This document shows positions 42,404-51,589 of a stretch of DNA of 64,000 nucleotides, one piece after another. Below the pieces are notes generated by a model, which was given only the letters and a program-made list of their open reading frames with translations, searched no databases and was not told the DNA's origin. The position numbers were made by a program, and so were the translations under genes. How positions within the stretch are numbered: position 1 is the stretch's first letter; every line of letters starts with the position of its first letter. Origin of the DNA: Nocardioides flavescens (GTDB lineage Bacteria; Actinomycetota; Actinomycetes; Propionibacteriales; Nocardioidaceae); NCBI RefSeq assembly GCF_009823805.1, contig NZ_WUEK01000006.1:186001-250000 (forward strand), in the 5' to 3' direction.

Positions 42404-42805
42404 ATGCCGATCGACCAGTCCCTCGTCGGTCGGGAGTTCCCACCGACCGCCCCGCACGAGGTCGAGGAGTCCCGCGTGCGCGCCTTCGCCGAGACCACCG
42501 GCGCGACGTACGACGGCGGGCCGGTGCCCGCGACGTACCCGATCGTGCTGGCCTTCGAGGCGATGAACGCCTTCCTCGAGGCCGAGCAGGTCGACCTGTT
42601 CCGCATCGTCCACGGCGAGCAGCGCTTCAGCTACGAGCGCCCGGTCGTGCCGGGTGACGTCCTCACCGCCACGCTGACCGTCGCCTCGCTTCGCCAGATC
42701 GGCGGCAACGACATCATCGGCACCACCAGCGCCGTGACCGACGCCGACGGCGCGCTGGTCTGCTCCACCTCGGCCACGCTCGTGCACCGCGGCGGTGCCG
42801 CATGA
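42404..42805 (+). CDS. hadA: FAS1-like dehydratase subunit HadA (MaoC family)
   Basis: This 133-residue single hotdog domain starts MPIDQSLVGREFPPTAPHEVEES and contains GDVLTATLTVASLRQIGGNDIIGTTS. This is the FAS1_DH_region/HadA-HadC type that lacks the catalytic D-x4-H hydratase motif and serves as the substrate-binding partner of HadB. In mycobacteria HadAB dehydrates 3-hydroxyacyl-ACP in FAS-II. The stop overlaps the hadB start (ATGA), so a heterodimer is expected. In organisms without mycolic acids the pair may act in other acyl-chain synthesis. Confidence 0.9.
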   Translation: MPIDQSLVGREFPPTAPHEVEESRVRAFAETTGATYDGGPVPATYPIVLAFEAMNAFLEAEQVDLFRIVHGEQRFSYERPVVPGDVLTATLTVASLRQIGGNDIIGTTSAVTDADGALVCSTSATLVHRGGAA

Positions 42806-43191
42806 GGAGCCTCGCGCCCCGCACCTTCACGATCACCCGCGCCGACCTCGTCGCCTACGCCGAGGCGAGCGGCGACCACAACCCCATCCACCAGGACGAG
42901 GCCGTCGCCACCAGCGTCGGCCTGCCCGGCGTCATCGCCCACGGGATGTACACCATGGCGCTGGCCGCCCGCGCCGTCGCCGAGTGGTTCCCGGGGTCCG
43001 AGGTGGTCTCGTTCGGCTGCAAGTTCACCAGCCCCGTCGTCGTGCCCGCCGAGGGCGGCGCCGAGGTCGAGGTCGCCGGCGAGGCCGGTGATCGCGACGC
43101 CGACGGGCTGACGACGGTCAAGCTCACGGTGACCTGTGGCGGCCAGAAGGTGCTCGGCATGCCCAAGGCCGTGGTCCGCGCACGTGGCTGA
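42802..43191 (+). CDS. hadB: MaoC-family dehydratase subunit HadB
   Basis: This 129-residue hotdog protein carries the hydratase motif: DLVAYAEASGDHNPIHQDEAVA near residues 15-36 with the catalytic Asp and His of D-x-N-P-x-H, followed by GVIAHGMYTM. This is the catalytic half of the HadAB 3-hydroxyacyl dehydratase. The C-terminus has FTSPVVVPAEGGAEVEV and KLTVTCGGQKVLG. It overlaps hadA by 4 bases and murB by 8, so all three are translationally coupled. Confidence 0.93.
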   Translation: MRSLAPRTFTITRADLVAYAEASGDHNPIHQDEAVATSVGLPGVIAHGMYTMALAARAVAEWFPGSEVVSFGCKFTSPVVVPAEGGAEVEVAGEAGDRDADGLTTVKLTVTCGGQKVLGMPKAVVRARG

Positions 43192-44224
43192 GCGTCTCGC
43201 CGACCACACCACGCTGCGCCTGGGCGGTCCCGCCGCCCGCTGGGTCCGGGCGACCACCGAGGCCGAGCTGATCGAGGCCCTCCGCACCGCCGAGGGCTCG
43301 CTGCTCGTGCTCGGCGGCGGCAGCAACCTCGTCGTCGGCGACGCGGGCTACGACGGCACGGTCGTCGAGGTCGCCACGCGCGGGATCACCCCCGACACCT
43401 CGCCCGATGACACCGACCCCTCGTGCGGTGGCGTCCTGGTCCGGGTCGCGGCGGGGGAGTCCTGGGACGGCTTCGTCGCCCACGCCGTCGGGCGCGGTTG
43501 GGCCGGCGTCGAGGCGCTGGCCGGCATCCCCGGCAGCGTCGGGGCCACTCCGGTGCAGAACGTCGGTGCCTACGGCCAGGACGTCTCGCAGACCATCGCC
43601 TCGGTGCGGGTCTGGGACCGCACGTTGGGCGGGGTGCGCACCTTCGCCAACGCCGACTGCGGCTTCGGCTACCGCACCTCCCGCTTCAAGGCCGACCAGC
43701 TCCCGACCGGTGGGGGCCGCCACGTCGTCCTCGACGTCACCTTCCAGCTGCGCCCCGGCACCCTCGGGCAGCCGGTGGCCTACGCCGAGCTCGCCCGGGC
43801 CCTCGGCGTCGAGGTGGGGCAGCGCGCCCCGCTGGCCGACGTACGCGCGGCCGTGCTGGAGCTGCGTCGCGCCAAGGGCATGGTGCTCGACGAGGCCGAC
43901 CACGACACCTGGAGCGCCGGGTCGTTCTTCACCAACCCCGTCGTCGACGCGTCCGCCGTGCCCGCCGGCGCCCCGGCCTGGCCGCAGCCCGACGGGCGGG
44001 TCAAGACCAGCGCCGCCTGGCTGATCGAGCACGCGGGGTTCGGCAAGGGCTACGGCACGGGCCCGGTCACCCTCTCGACCAAGCACACCCTGGCGCTGAC
44101 CAACCGCGGCGAGGCCACGACCTCCGACCTGCTGCGCCTGGCGCTGGAGGTGCGTGACGGTGTCGAGCTGGCCTTCGGCATCCGGCTCGAGAACGAGCCG
44201 GTGCTGCTCGGCTGCTCGCTGTAG
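43184..44224 (+). CDS. murB: UDP-N-acetylenolpyruvoylglucosamine reductase
   Basis: This 346-residue protein starts at the GTG reading VAERLADHTTLRLGGPA, which overlaps the hadB stop. The FAD-binding motifs LLVLGGGSNLVV and GIPGSVGATPVQNVGAYGQ are clear, as are FGYRTSRFK with its catalytic-region Tyr and Arg, the active-site Ser in WSAGSFFTNP, and the C-terminal Glu in LENEPVLLG. It makes UDP-MurNAc for peptidoglycan in the cytosol, using NADPH. Length fits actinobacterial type I MurB. A repeat element begins 14 bases after the stop. Confidence 0.96.
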   Translation: MAERLADHTTLRLGGPAARWVRATTEAELIEALRTAEGSLLVLGGGSNLVVGDAGYDGTVVEVATRGITPDTSPDDTDPSCGGVLVRVAAGESWDGFVAHAVGRGWAGVEALAGIPGSVGATPVQNVGAYGQDVSQTIASVRVWDRTLGGVRTFANADCGFGYRTSRFKADQLPTGGGRHVVLDVTFQLRPGTLGQPVAYAELARALGVEVGQRAPLADVRAAVLELRRAKGMVLDEADHDTWSAGSFFTNPVVDASAVPAGAPAWPQPDGRVKTSAAWLIEHAGFGKGYGTGPVTLSTKHTLALTNRGEATTSDLLRLALEVRDGVELAFGIRLENEPVLLGCSL

Positions 44225-44237
44225 CGCCGCGCCGCCC

Positions 44238-44302
44238 GCTGGTCGAGCGCCGCCGTGGGTTGAGGAGGCCGACTACGGCCGTCTCGAAACCACTCGACCA
44301 GC
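44238..44302. repeat. Dispersed palindromic repeat, nested form
   Basis: Outer arms GCTGGTCGAG (44238-44247) and CTCGACCAGC (44293-44302) are perfect. Inside lie GTGGGTTGAGGAGGCC and GGCCGTCTCGAAACCAC. The copy lies between convergent murB and add and may terminate both. Confidence 0.82.
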
Positions 44303-44321
44303 GGTGGGTTGGCCGCGCAGG

Positions 44322-45353
44322 TCAGTCGGGCGCGGCCAGCCAGTCGTCGATGCCGGAGAGCAGCCGCTGACGCACGTCGGACGGTGCGCAGGAGGCGCGC
44401 ACGGACATCCGGGCGAGCTCGGCGAGCGTGTCGTCGGAGAGCTCGTGGGCGGCGCGCATGGTGGCGTACTGGCCGGCCAGGCGGGAGCCGAACAGCAGCG
44501 GGTCGTCGGCGCCGAGGGCGACGGTGGCGCCGGCCGCCAGCAGGGTCGGCAGCGGCACCGAGGTGAGGTCGGAGTAGACCCCCAGAGCGACGTTGGAGGT
44601 GGGGCACACCTCGAGGGCGACGCCGGCGGATACGACCCGATCCAGCACCGCGGGGTCCTCGCTGGAGCGCACGCCGTGGCCGAGCCGCTGGGCGTGGAGC
44701 GCGTCGAGGCACTGCGTCACGTGGTCCGCGCCGCGCAGCTCGCCGCCGTGGGGCACGAGCAGCAGGCCGGCGCGCTCGGCGATGCGGAACGCCCCGGCGA
44801 ACTCCGTCGTCGAGCCGCGGCGCTCGTCGTTGGAGAGCCCGAAGCCGACGACCCCGCGTCCGGCGTACTGCGCCGCCAGACGGGCGAGGGTGCGGGCGTC
44901 GAGGGGGTGGCGGGTGCGGTTGGCGGCGATCACGACAGCCATGCCGAGCCCGGTCTCGCGCGAGGCCGAGGCCACCGCGTCGAGCACGAGGTCGGTGAAC
45001 GCCGTGACCCCGCCGAAGCGCGCGGCGTACCCGCTCGGGTCGACCTGGATCTCCAGCCAGCCGCCGCCGTCGCGGACGTCGTCCTCGGCAGCCTCGAGCA
45101 CCAGCCGTCGCACGTCGTCCGGCGTCCGCAGCACCGAGCGCGCCACGTCGTAGAGCCGCTGGAAGCGGAACCAGCCCTTCTCGTCGGCCGCGCTCAGCTC
45201 CGGCGGCCACTCCGTGACCAGCTGCTCGGGCAGCCGGATGCCGTCGCGCTCGGCGAGCTCGAGCAGTGTCGCGTGCCGCATCGAGCCCGTGAAGTGCAGG
45301 TGCAGGTGCGCCTTGGGGAGGGTCCGCAGGTCGCGCGGTGCGGCGGGGCTCAG
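44322..45353 (-). CDS. add: Adenosine deaminase family protein with likely CTG start
   Basis: This protein has about 343 residues. Metal ligands are His16, His18 ([11 protein letters not shown]), a His in VPHGGE with the catalytic Glu, His in RLGHGV and Asp in [10 protein letters not shown], the complete ADA set. No ATG, GTG or TTG precedes the HxH motif in frame for a long way; the first later Met would remove it. The best start is CTG at 45353, which overlaps the aminotransferase stop as CTGA, exactly where ATGA or GTGA would be expected. The enzyme deaminates adenosine or a related purine. It is translationally coupled to the upstream gene. Confidence 0.85.
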   Translation of the reverse strand: MSPAAPRDLRTLPKAHLHLHFTGSMRHATLLELAERDGIRLPEQLVTEWPPELSAADEKGWFRFQRLYDVARSVLRTPDDVRRLVLEAAEDDVRDGGGWLEIQVDPSGYAARFGGVTAFTDLVLDAVASASRETGLGMAVVIAANRTRHPLDARTLARLAAQYAGRGVVGFGLSNDERRGSTTEFAGAFRIAERAGLLLVPHGGELRGADHVTQCLDALHAQRLGHGVRSSEDPAVLDRVVSAGVALEVCPTSNVALGVYSDLTSVPLPTLLAAGATVALGADDPLLFGSRLAGQYATMRAAHELSDDTLAELARMSVRASCAPSDVRQRLLSGIDDWLAAPD

Positions 45354-46558
45354 GAGAACAGCTTCTGCAGGCGGGTGACGCCCTCGACGATGTCGTCGTC
45401 GCCCAGGGCGTACGACAGCCGCAGGTAGCCCGGCGACCCGAACGCCTCGCCCGGCACGACCGCGACCTCGGCCTTCTCGAGGATGAGCTCCGACAGCTCG
45501 GCGGAGGTCTCGACCATGCGGCCGTCGTGCTGGCGTCCGAGCAGCCCCTTGACCGAGGGGTAGGCGTAGAAGGCGCCACCGGGCATCGGGCAGACGACCC
45601 CGTCGATCTCGTTGAGCATCGACACGATCGTGTGCCGGCGCCGGTCGAAGGCGACCTTCATCTCCTCGACGGCCGCAAGGTCGCCCTCGAGGGCGGCGAT
45701 CGCGGCGCGCTGGGCGACGTTGGCGACGTTGGAGGTGGCGTGCGACTGCAGGTTGGTCGCCGCCTTGACGAGGTCCTTGGGTCCGATCATCCAACCGACC
45801 CGCCAGCCGGTCATCGCGTAGGTCTTCGCGACGCCGTTGACGATCACGCAGTTGTCGGCGAGGAACGGGCACAGCACCGGCATCGACCCGGTGTCGGCGC
45901 CGTCGTAGACGAGGTGCTCGTAGATCTCGTCGGTCAGCACCCACAGGTCGTGGTCCTCGACCCACTGCCCGATCGCCTTGATCTCCTCGGAGGTGTAGAT
46001 CGCGCCGGTGGGGTTGGAGGGGCTGACGAACAGCAGCACCTTCGTCTTCTCGGTGCGCGCCGCCTCGAGCTGCTCGACGGTGACCTTGTAGTCCTGGGTC
46101 TCGTCGGCGAGCACCTCGACCGCGACGCCGCCCGCGAGCTGGATCGACTCCGGGTAGGTCGTCCAGTACGGCGCGGGCACGATCACCTCGTCGCCCGGGT
46201 CGAGCATCGCCGCGAACGCCGCGTAGATCGCCTGCTTGCCGCCGTTGGTCACGAGCACCTGCGCGGGCTCGATCTCGTAGCCGCTGTCGCGCCGGGTCTT
46301 GTCGACGATCGCCTGCTTGAGCTCGGGCAGGCCGCCGGCGGGCGTGTAGCGGTGGTTCTTGGGCTCACGGGCGGCGGTGACGGCCGCCTCCACGATGTAG
46401 TCGGGGGTGGGGAAGTCCGGCTCGCCGGCACCGAACCCGATGACCGGACGACCCTCGGCCTTGAGCGCCTTCGCCTTGGCGTCGACCTTCAGCGTCGCCG
46501 ACTCGGCGATGGCACCGAGTCGCTGGGAGACACGTCGTTCGCGCGGGGAGCTCGTCAT
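45350..46558 (-). CDS. Pyridoxal-phosphate aminotransferase, class I (aspartate/alanine type)
   Basis: This 402-residue protein shows fold-type I features: [15 protein letters not shown] near 41-55, [25 protein letters not shown] near 181, the PLP Lys245 in [16 protein letters not shown], and the C-terminal Arg in [11 protein letters not shown]. Length and motifs match the Thermus-type aspartate aminotransferase (subgroup Ib) widely kept beside secE in actinobacteria. It is the first gene of a two-gene operon with add and divergent from tRNA-Trp. Substrate preference between aspartate, alanine and others cannot be read. Confidence 0.93.
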   Translation of the reverse strand: MTSSPRERRVSQRLGAIAESATLKVDAKAKALKAEGRPVIGFGAGEPDFPTPDYIVEAAVTAAREPKNHRYTPAGGLPELKQAIVDKTRRDSGYEIEPAQVLVTNGGKQAIYAAFAAMLDPGDEVIVPAPYWTTYPESIQLAGGVAVEVLADETQDYKVTVEQLEAARTEKTKVLLFVSPSNPTGAIYTSEEIKAIGQWVEDHDLWVLTDEIYEHLVYDGADTGSMPVLCPFLADNCVIVNGVAKTYAMTGWRVGWMIGPKDLVKAATNLQSHATSNVANVAQRAAIAALEGDLAAVEEMKVAFDRRRHTIVSMLNEIDGVVCPMPGGAFYAYPSVKGLLGRQHDGRMVETSAELSELILEKAEVAVVPGEAFGSPGYLRLSYALGDDDIVEGVTRLQKLFS

Positions 46559-46742
46559 GGCCCCATCGTAGGGGTGGCGGGCCCGGGTGCCTCCCGGGCC
46601 TCCGAGCCCTGGGAACGCCTGCGACCGCCTCGGCGTTGTGCAGGGCGAGACGTCCTCTTTTGGCTGCTCACGCGGGCGGTGCGTAGACTGTCCGCTTGGT
46701 GGTTTCCCACAGGCTTCGGCCTGCCCGGGGCTCGACCACCGG

Positions 46743-46815
46743 AGGGCACTAGCTCAACTGGCAGAGCATCGGTCTCCAAAACCGAAGGTTGGGGGTTCAA
46801 GTCCCTCGTGCCCTG
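46743..46815 (+). tRNA. tRNA-Trp (CCA)
   Basis: The acceptor AGGGCAC (46743-46749) pairs with GTGCCCT (46808-46814), discriminator G at 46815. The anticodon loop CTCCAAA carries CCA at 46776-46778, and the T loop is GGTTCAAGTCC. It precedes secE, as in other actinobacteria. Confidence 0.95.
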
Positions 46816-46893
46816 CAGGACGCACCACCGCACGAGCGCCAGAGAAGCACCAGACGACGAGCAGACCGACGAGCAGGACCGAAGGGATTCGAC

Positions 46894-47139
46894 GTGAGCG
46901 AGAGCAAGGCGGTCCGCGGGCCCCGGGACACCGGCCCGCAGCGCACGAGCCTCCCGACGTTCTACCGCCAGGTCGTCGCCGAGCTCCGCAAGGTCGTCTA
47001 CCCGACCCGCGAGCAGCTCACGACGTACTTCATCGTCGTGATGGTCTTCGTGGTGATCATGATGGCGATCGTCTCCCTCCTCGACCTGGCGTTCGGTCGG
47101 CTGGCCTTCGAGGTCTTCGACGGCCGGTCCGGCTCGTAG
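46894..47139 (+). CDS. secE: Preprotein translocase subunit SecE
   Basis: This 81-residue protein starts at the GTG reading VSESKAVRGPRD, with GAAGGG 7 bases upstream. The SecE core is FYRQVVAELRKVVYPTREQLTTYF, an amphipathic helix with the conserved W/Y-P hinge, followed by the single membrane helix IVVMVFVVIMMAIVSLLDLAF. It is the small essential subunit of the SecYEG channel. It lies 78 bases after tRNA-Trp and 53 before nusG. Confidence 0.96.
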   Translation: MSESKAVRGPRDTGPQRTSLPTFYRQVVAELRKVVYPTREQLTTYFIVVMVFVVIMMAIVSLLDLAFGRLAFEVFDGRSGS

Positions 47140-47192
47140 CCGATCCCGGCCCCCGCGGCCGCCGTCCGGGCGGCCTCCCCGATCAGTGACTG

Positions 47193-48206
47193 ATGGAGCA
47201 ACGCGTGTCGCAGCAGTACGACGAGACCGAAGGTCTCCCCGAGGGTCTCGCCGACGGTGAGCAGCCCGACCCGGAGCTCGAGGACGAGTACGGCGAGGCG
47301 AACGACGGCCCCGACGTCGAGGACGACGCGCGGCTCGACCTCGAGGTGACCGACGAGGACACCGACGAGGAGATGGGCGTCGAGGACGTCCGCGACCCCG
47401 GCTTCTCCTCGCGCGACCTCTCCGAGGCCGACGGCGACGAGGCCCCGGAGCTCGACGACGCTGACGGCGACGCTGACGGCTCCGACGAGGACGCCGACGA
47501 GGACACCGCCGAGCTGGGCGCCGAGGCGGACGACGCCGACCTCGACGAGGACGACGCTGCCGACGCCGAGCCCGAGGACTCCGACCCGCTCGAGGCCTTC
47601 CGCCGCGAGCTGTGGGCCAAGCCGGGCGACTGGTTCGTCGTGCACACCTACTCCGGCATGGAGAACCGGGTGAAGTCGAACCTCGAGAACCGCATCATCT
47701 CCCTCAACATGGAGGACTACATCCACGAGATCGTGGTCCCCACCGAGGAGGTCGCGGAGATCAAGAACGGCCAGCGCAAGATGGTCAAGCGCACCGTCCT
47801 CCCCGGTTACGTCCTCGTCCGCATGGACCTGACCGACGAGTCCTGGGCCGCCGTGCGCCACACGCCGTCGGTGACCGGCTTCGTCGGCCACAGCCACCAG
47901 CCGGTGCCGCTGAGCATGAGCGAGGTCGAGAACATGCTGGCCCCCGCCGTGGTCGCCCGCGCCGAGGCCGAGGCGGCCGCCGCCGGCACCGCCTCGCCCG
48001 CTGCCGTCCAGGCCGCGAAGAAGCCGGTCGAGGTGGCCGACTTCGACGTGCAGGACAGCGTCATGGTCGTCGACGGTCCGTTCGCGACGCTGCACGCGAC
48101 GATCACCGAGATCAACCCCGAGTCCCAGCGCGTCAAGGCGCTGGTCGAGATCTTCGGCCGGGAGACCCCGGTCGAGCTCAGCTTCAGCCAGATTCAACGC
48201 GTCTGA
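47193..48206 (+). CDS. nusG: Transcription termination/antitermination factor NusG
   Basis: This 337-residue protein is long because of a very acidic N-terminal tail of about 140 residues (repeated DED/DADG), which is usual in actinobacteria. The NGN domain starts at about 148 ([20 protein letters not shown]) with [14 protein letters not shown] and [14 protein letters not shown]. The C-terminal KOW domain (about 285-337) has [17 protein letters not shown] and [15 protein letters not shown]. It couples RNA polymerase to ribosomes or Rho. A start 4 codons later (GTG) is possible. The stop codon is inside a hairpin (48203-48230). Confidence 0.96.
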   Translation: MEQRVSQQYDETEGLPEGLADGEQPDPELEDEYGEANDGPDVEDDARLDLEVTDEDTDEEMGVEDVRDPGFSSRDLSEADGDEAPELDDADGDADGSDEDADEDTAELGAEADDADLDEDDAADAEPEDSDPLEAFRRELWAKPGDWFVVHTYSGMENRVKSNLENRIISLNMEDYIHEIVVPTEEVAEIKNGQRKMVKRTVLPGYVLVRMDLTDESWAAVRHTPSVTGFVGHSHQPVPLSMSEVENMLAPAVVARAEAEAAAAGTASPAAVQAAKKPVEVADFDVQDSVMVVDGPFATLHATITEINPESQRVKALVEIFGRETPVELSFSQIQRV

Positions 48207-48230
48207 GGAACGAGCTTGCGAGTTCCTCAG
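48203..48230 (+). terminator. Hairpin overlapping the nusG stop codon
   Basis: CTGAGGAAC (48203-48211) and GTTCCTCAG (48222-48230) pair perfectly over 9 bp with a 10-base loop. It contains the nusG TGA. It could attenuate read-through into rplKA or act as an RNA-processing site. Confidence 0.55.
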
Positions 48231-48238
48231 GCAAGCGT

Positions 48239-48301
48239 TGGATTGAGGAGCGTCGGCTGACGGCGACGAAGGAGCCGACAGCCGACGTGTCTCGAAATCC
48301 A
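48239..48301. repeat. Divergent copy of the palindromic repeat between nusG and rplK
   Basis: The arms TGGATTGAGGAG and CTCGAAATCCA correspond to TGGTTGAGGAG and CTCGAAACCA of the main family, with compensating changes that keep pairing. Inside is a second stem CGTCGGCT/AGCCGACG. The copy lies 99 bases before the rplK start. Confidence 0.7.
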
Positions 48302-48400
48302 GAGGGCTGAGGGTCGGCACCCGTCTCGAGTCGACGGGCGCTGAGCAGGAAAGTGGCAGGAGCACCAGCTCCGCTGTGACCACACGAGAGAGAAGAGAGC

Positions 48401-48829
48401 ATGCCTCCCAAGAAGAAGATCGCTGCGCTGGTCAAGGTGCAGCTGCAGGCCGGGTCCGCGACCCCGGCGCCGCCGGTCGGTACCGCCCTCGGTCCGCACG
48501 GCGTCAACATCATGGACTTCTGCAAGGCCTACAACGCCCAGACCGAGTCCATGCGCGGCAACGTCGTCCCCGTCGAGATCACCATCTACGAGGACCGTTC
48601 GTTCACCTTCATCACCAAGACCCCGCCGGCCGCCGAGCTGATCAAGAAGGCCGCCGGCCTCGGCAAGGGCTCGGGCGTCCCGCACAAGGAGAAGGTCGGC
48701 AAGCTGACCAAGGACCAGGTGCGCGAGATCGCTCAGACCAAGCTCCCCGACCTCAACGCGAACGACATCGACGCCGCGATGAAGATCGTCGAGGGCACCG
48801 CTCGTTCCATGGGCGTCACGACCGACTGA
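48401..48829 (+). CDS. rplK: 50S ribosomal protein L11
   Basis: This 142-residue protein has GAGAGAAGAG before its ATG. The N-terminal domain has [34 protein letters not shown] with the proline-rich thiopeptide-binding loop; the C-terminal rRNA-binding domain has [22 protein letters not shown] and ends in ARSMGVTTD. It forms the GTPase-associated centre with 23S rRNA. It is followed by rplA after 88 bases. Confidence 0.98.
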   Translation: MPPKKKIAALVKVQLQAGSATPAPPVGTALGPHGVNIMDFCKAYNAQTESMRGNVVPVEITIYEDRSFTFITKTPPAAELIKKAAGLGKGSGVPHKEKVGKLTKDQVREIAQTKLPDLNANDIDAAMKIVEGTARSMGVTTD

Positions 48830-48917
48830 CGCCCCAGTGGCAGGGCCGCGCTGGCCCACCTGACCACGACCTTCCCGGCACCGTACGCACGGCGCCACCA
48901 CACAGAGGATTGAGACC

Positions 48918-49637
48918 ATGCAGCGCAGCAAGACCTACCGCGCGGCGGCCGAGACGTTCGACAAGGACGAGCTCTACGCCCCGCTCGCGGCGATCAAGAT
49001 CGCCAAGACCAGCTCCAAGAAGAAGTTCGACGAGACCGTCGACGTCGTGATGCGCCTCGGGGTCGACCCCCGCAAGGCCGACCAGATGGTGCGCGGCACC
49101 GTCAACCTGCCCCACGGCACCGGCAAGACCGCCCGCGTCCTCGTCTTCGCGAACGGCGACAAGGCGCAGGCCGCGCTCGACGCCGGGGCCGACGAGGTCG
49201 GTGGCGACGAGCTCATCGACAAGGTGGCCGGCGGCTACCTCGACTTCGACGCCGTGGTCGCGACCCCGGACCTGATGGGCAAGGTCGGCCGCCTCGGCCG
49301 CGTGCTCGGTCCCCGCGGCCTCATGCCGAACCCGAAGACCGGCACCGTGACGCCCGACCCGGCCAAGGCCGTGACGGACATCAAGGGCGGCAAGATCGAG
49401 TTCCGCGTCGACCGCCACGCCAACCTGCACTTCATCATCGGCAAGGCCTCCTTCGACGAGGTCCGCCTCGCGGAGAACTACGCCGCGGCGCTCGAGGAGG
49501 TGCTCCGGCTCAAGCCGGCCAGCTCCAAGGGTCGCTACATCAAGAAGGTGACGGTCTCGACGACCATGGGCCCCGGTGTCCAGGTCGACCCCAACCGCAC
49601 CAAGAACCTCGCCACCGAGGACGCTGCGGAGGCCTGA
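48918..49637 (+). CDS. rplA: 50S ribosomal protein L1
   Basis: This 239-residue protein has GAGGATTGAG upstream of its ATG. The family pattern is complete: [24 protein letters not shown], the NLPHGTGK motif, [21 protein letters not shown] near 122-145, and [16 protein letters not shown] near the end. It binds 23S rRNA at the L1 stalk and can repress the rplK-rplA mRNA. A strong terminator follows 35 bases after the stop. Confidence 0.98.
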   Translation: MQRSKTYRAAAETFDKDELYAPLAAIKIAKTSSKKKFDETVDVVMRLGVDPRKADQMVRGTVNLPHGTGKTARVLVFANGDKAQAALDAGADEVGGDELIDKVAGGYLDFDAVVATPDLMGKVGRLGRVLGPRGLMPNPKTGTVTPDPAKAVTDIKGGKIEFRVDRHANLHFIIGKASFDEVRLAENYAAALEEVLRLKPASSKGRYIKKVTVSTTMGPGVQVDPNRTKNLATEDAAEA

Positions 49638-49672
49638 GCCCCGCTGCCTGTCTCGAGGCACCAGCAGTTCCC

Positions 49673-49708
49673 AGCACCGCCCGTCGGCTCCGGCCGACGG
49701 GCGGTGCT
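49673..49708 (+). terminator. Strong stem-loop terminator after rplA
   Basis: AGCACCGCCCGTCGGC (49673-49688) and GCCGACGGGCGGTGCT (49693-49708) pair perfectly over 16 bp around a TCCG tetraloop. This ends the secE-rplA transcription region. Confidence 0.88.
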
Positions 49709-49761
49709 GCGCTGTTCGGGGGCTGCCCGTGCCCTTCCCGGGCGCCGCGTAGCGTGAGGCG

Positions 49762-50391
49762 GTGACCCCCACGGCCGCGCGCACCGCCCTCGACGTCGTC
49801 GACTGGCGCCGGCGCGTCTTCGCCCTGTACGACGCCGTGCGCGCCGCGCCCGACCCCGAGACGGGGCACGCGCTGTGGCAGCGGGGGCGCGACGACCTGC
49901 TGGCCCACCACCCCGCGACCCCGGTCCTCGCCGACGACCGGGCCGCCTTCGGTGGCGTGCCCGTCGCGCCCTACGACCTGTCCTGGCGCTTCGAGGTGGA
50001 GCTGCAGCCCGCCGAGCCCGGCGGGTTCGAGTTCGCGACCGGCACCGACGGGGTGGTGCCCTTCGAGCGGATCGCCCTCGTCGAGCTGCCGGGGGTCGGG
50101 TCGCTCGACGTCTGGCGCCTGACGACGTACGGCGGCGGGCTGTTCATCCCGGTGCGCGATGCCCTGGCCGGCAGACCGGGCGGGACGTACGGCGGTGGTC
50201 GCTACCTGGTCGACACGATCAAGGGAGCCGACCTCGGGACGGATGGCGAGGCGGGCACGATCGTGCTCGACCTCAACTTCGCCTACAACCCGTCGTGCGC
50301 CTACGACCCGGCCTGGGCCTGCCCCCTCGCGCAGCCCGGGAACGTCCTCGAGGTCGAGGTCCCGGTGGGGGAGCGGTCCGCGGGCGCCTGA
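49762..50391 (+). CDS. DUF1684 family protein
   Basis: This 209-residue protein has a GTG start. The DUF1684 pattern is clear: WRRRVFALYDAVR near 15, ALWQRGRDDLLAHHPATPV, then LDVWRLTTYGGGLFIPVRDALAG, GGGRYLVDTIKGADLG and the conserved C-terminal LDLNFAYNPSCAYDPAWACPLA with two Cys. The family is widespread in actinobacteria and its biochemical role is not known; the fold is a beta-barrel. It has no signal peptide. It sits with a dehydrogenase between rplKA and rplJL, an interval often filled by accessory genes. Confidence 0.9.
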   Translation: MTPTAARTALDVVDWRRRVFALYDAVRAAPDPETGHALWQRGRDDLLAHHPATPVLADDRAAFGGVPVAPYDLSWRFEVELQPAEPGGFEFATGTDGVVPFERIALVELPGVGSLDVWRLTTYGGGLFIPVRDALAGRPGGTYGGGRYLVDTIKGADLGTDGEAGTIVLDLNFAYNPSCAYDPAWACPLAQPGNVLEVEVPVGERSAGA

Positions 50392-50436
50392 CGCAGGCCC
50401 GCAGGAACGCGGGCCGCGGCTGCGTATCGTGAGCCC

Positions 50437-51387
50437 GTGCGGTGCGTGGTCCTCGACGACTTCCAAGGTGTAGCGCTGGAGTACGCCGACTGGTCGGTCC
50501 TCGACGGCGTGGAGGTGTCGACCGAGCGCGAGCACCACGACGACCCCGACCGGCTGGTGGACGTGCTGACCGGCGCCGAGGTCGTGGTGGTGATGCGTGA
50601 GCGCACCCCGCTGCCCGCCGGCGTGCTGTCCCGGCTGCCCGACCTGCGTCTGCTGGTCACGACGGGGCGTCGCAACGCCTCGATCGACGTCGAGGCCGCG
50701 CGGGCGCAGGGCATCACCGTGTGCGGCACGTCGTCGCTGTCGAGCCCGCCGGCGGAGCTCACCTGGGCGCTGGTGCTCGGTCTGGCGCGACACGTCGCGC
50801 AGGAGTCCCGGGCGATGGCCGACGGGGGACCCTGGCAGTCGACGGTGGGCCGCGACCTGGCCGGAGCCAGGCTCGGGGTCGTCGGGCTGGGCCGGATCGG
50901 CACCGCCGTGGCCCGGGTCGGGCTGGCCTTCGGGATGGACGTCGCCGCCTGGAGCCCGCACCTCGACGACGAGCGGGCCGCGGCGGCCGGCGTACGACGG
51001 GCGGGGTCGCTGACCGACCTGCTCGCCGCCAGCGACGTCACGACGCTCCACCTGCAGCTCTCGGACTCCACCCGCGGCCTCCTCGGTCGCGACGAGCTCG
51101 CCGCCGCGAAGCCCGGGTCACTGCTGGTCAACACCGCCCGCGCCGGTCTCGTCGAAACCGACGCGATGGTCGACGCCCTGCGCGAGGGCCGACTCGGCGG
51201 AGCCGGTCTCGACGTCTACGACATCGAGCCGCTGCCGCCCGACCACCCGCTGCGCACGATGCCGTCGGTCCTCGCGCTGCCGCACCTCGGCTACGTCACC
51301 GAGGCCAACTACCGGCTCTTCTTCACCGAGGCCGTCGAGGACGTCGCCGCCTGGCTCGCCGGCAGCCCGGTCCGCGAGCTGAGTTGA
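50437..51387 (+). CDS. D-2-hydroxyacid dehydrogenase family protein
   Basis: This 316-residue protein has a GTG start. The nucleotide-binding Rossmann domain (about 105-285) has GARLGVVGLGRIGTAVARVG. The catalytic residues are Arg in TARAGLVETD, Glu in IEPLPPDHPL and His in LPHLGYVT. The N-terminal domain carries LLVTTGRRNASIDVEAARAQG and SSLSSPPAELTWAL. It oxidises a D-2-hydroxyacid or reduces a 2-oxoacid with NAD(P); the substrate is not evident. The gene starts 45 bases after DUF1684 and may be co-transcribed with it. Confidence 0.92.
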   Translation: MRCVVLDDFQGVALEYADWSVLDGVEVSTEREHHDDPDRLVDVLTGAEVVVVMRERTPLPAGVLSRLPDLRLLVTTGRRNASIDVEAARAQGITVCGTSSLSSPPAELTWALVLGLARHVAQESRAMADGGPWQSTVGRDLAGARLGVVGLGRIGTAVARVGLAFGMDVAAWSPHLDDERAAAAGVRRAGSLTDLLAASDVTTLHLQLSDSTRGLLGRDELAAAKPGSLLVNTARAGLVETDAMVDALREGRLGGAGLDVYDIEPLPPDHPLRTMPSVLALPHLGYVTEANYRLFFTEAVEDVAAWLAGSPVRELS

Positions 51388-51397
51388 GCCGCGCCTC

Positions 51398-51528
51398 GGT
51401 GGTGGTCTCGAGACGGCCGTAGCCGGCCTCCTCAACCACCGGTGCCGGTGGTGGTCTCGAGACGGCTTTAGCCGGCCCGGTGCCGGTGGTTGAGGAAGGA
51501 CGAAGTCCTGTCTCGAGACCACCAGCGG
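51398..51528. repeat. Dispersed palindromic repeat, three units
   Basis: Two units begin GGTGGTGGTCTCGAGACGG and the third begins GCCGGTGGTTGAGGAAGGAC and ends CTGTCTCGAGACCACC. The first is complete to CTCAACCACCGG; the second is cut short before its right arm (ends TAGCCGGCCCGG). Confidence 0.82.
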
Positions 51529-51589
51529 TGTTGCGGTCCGATTTGGCCCGACGCTCGCCACGTCCGTACAGTTCTCCGAGTAACCAGAG

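Noticed and set aside
47193..47620. Acidic N-terminus of NusG as a separate small gene
   Set aside because: It is in frame with the NGN domain with no stop, and long acidic tails are usual for actinobacterial NusG.
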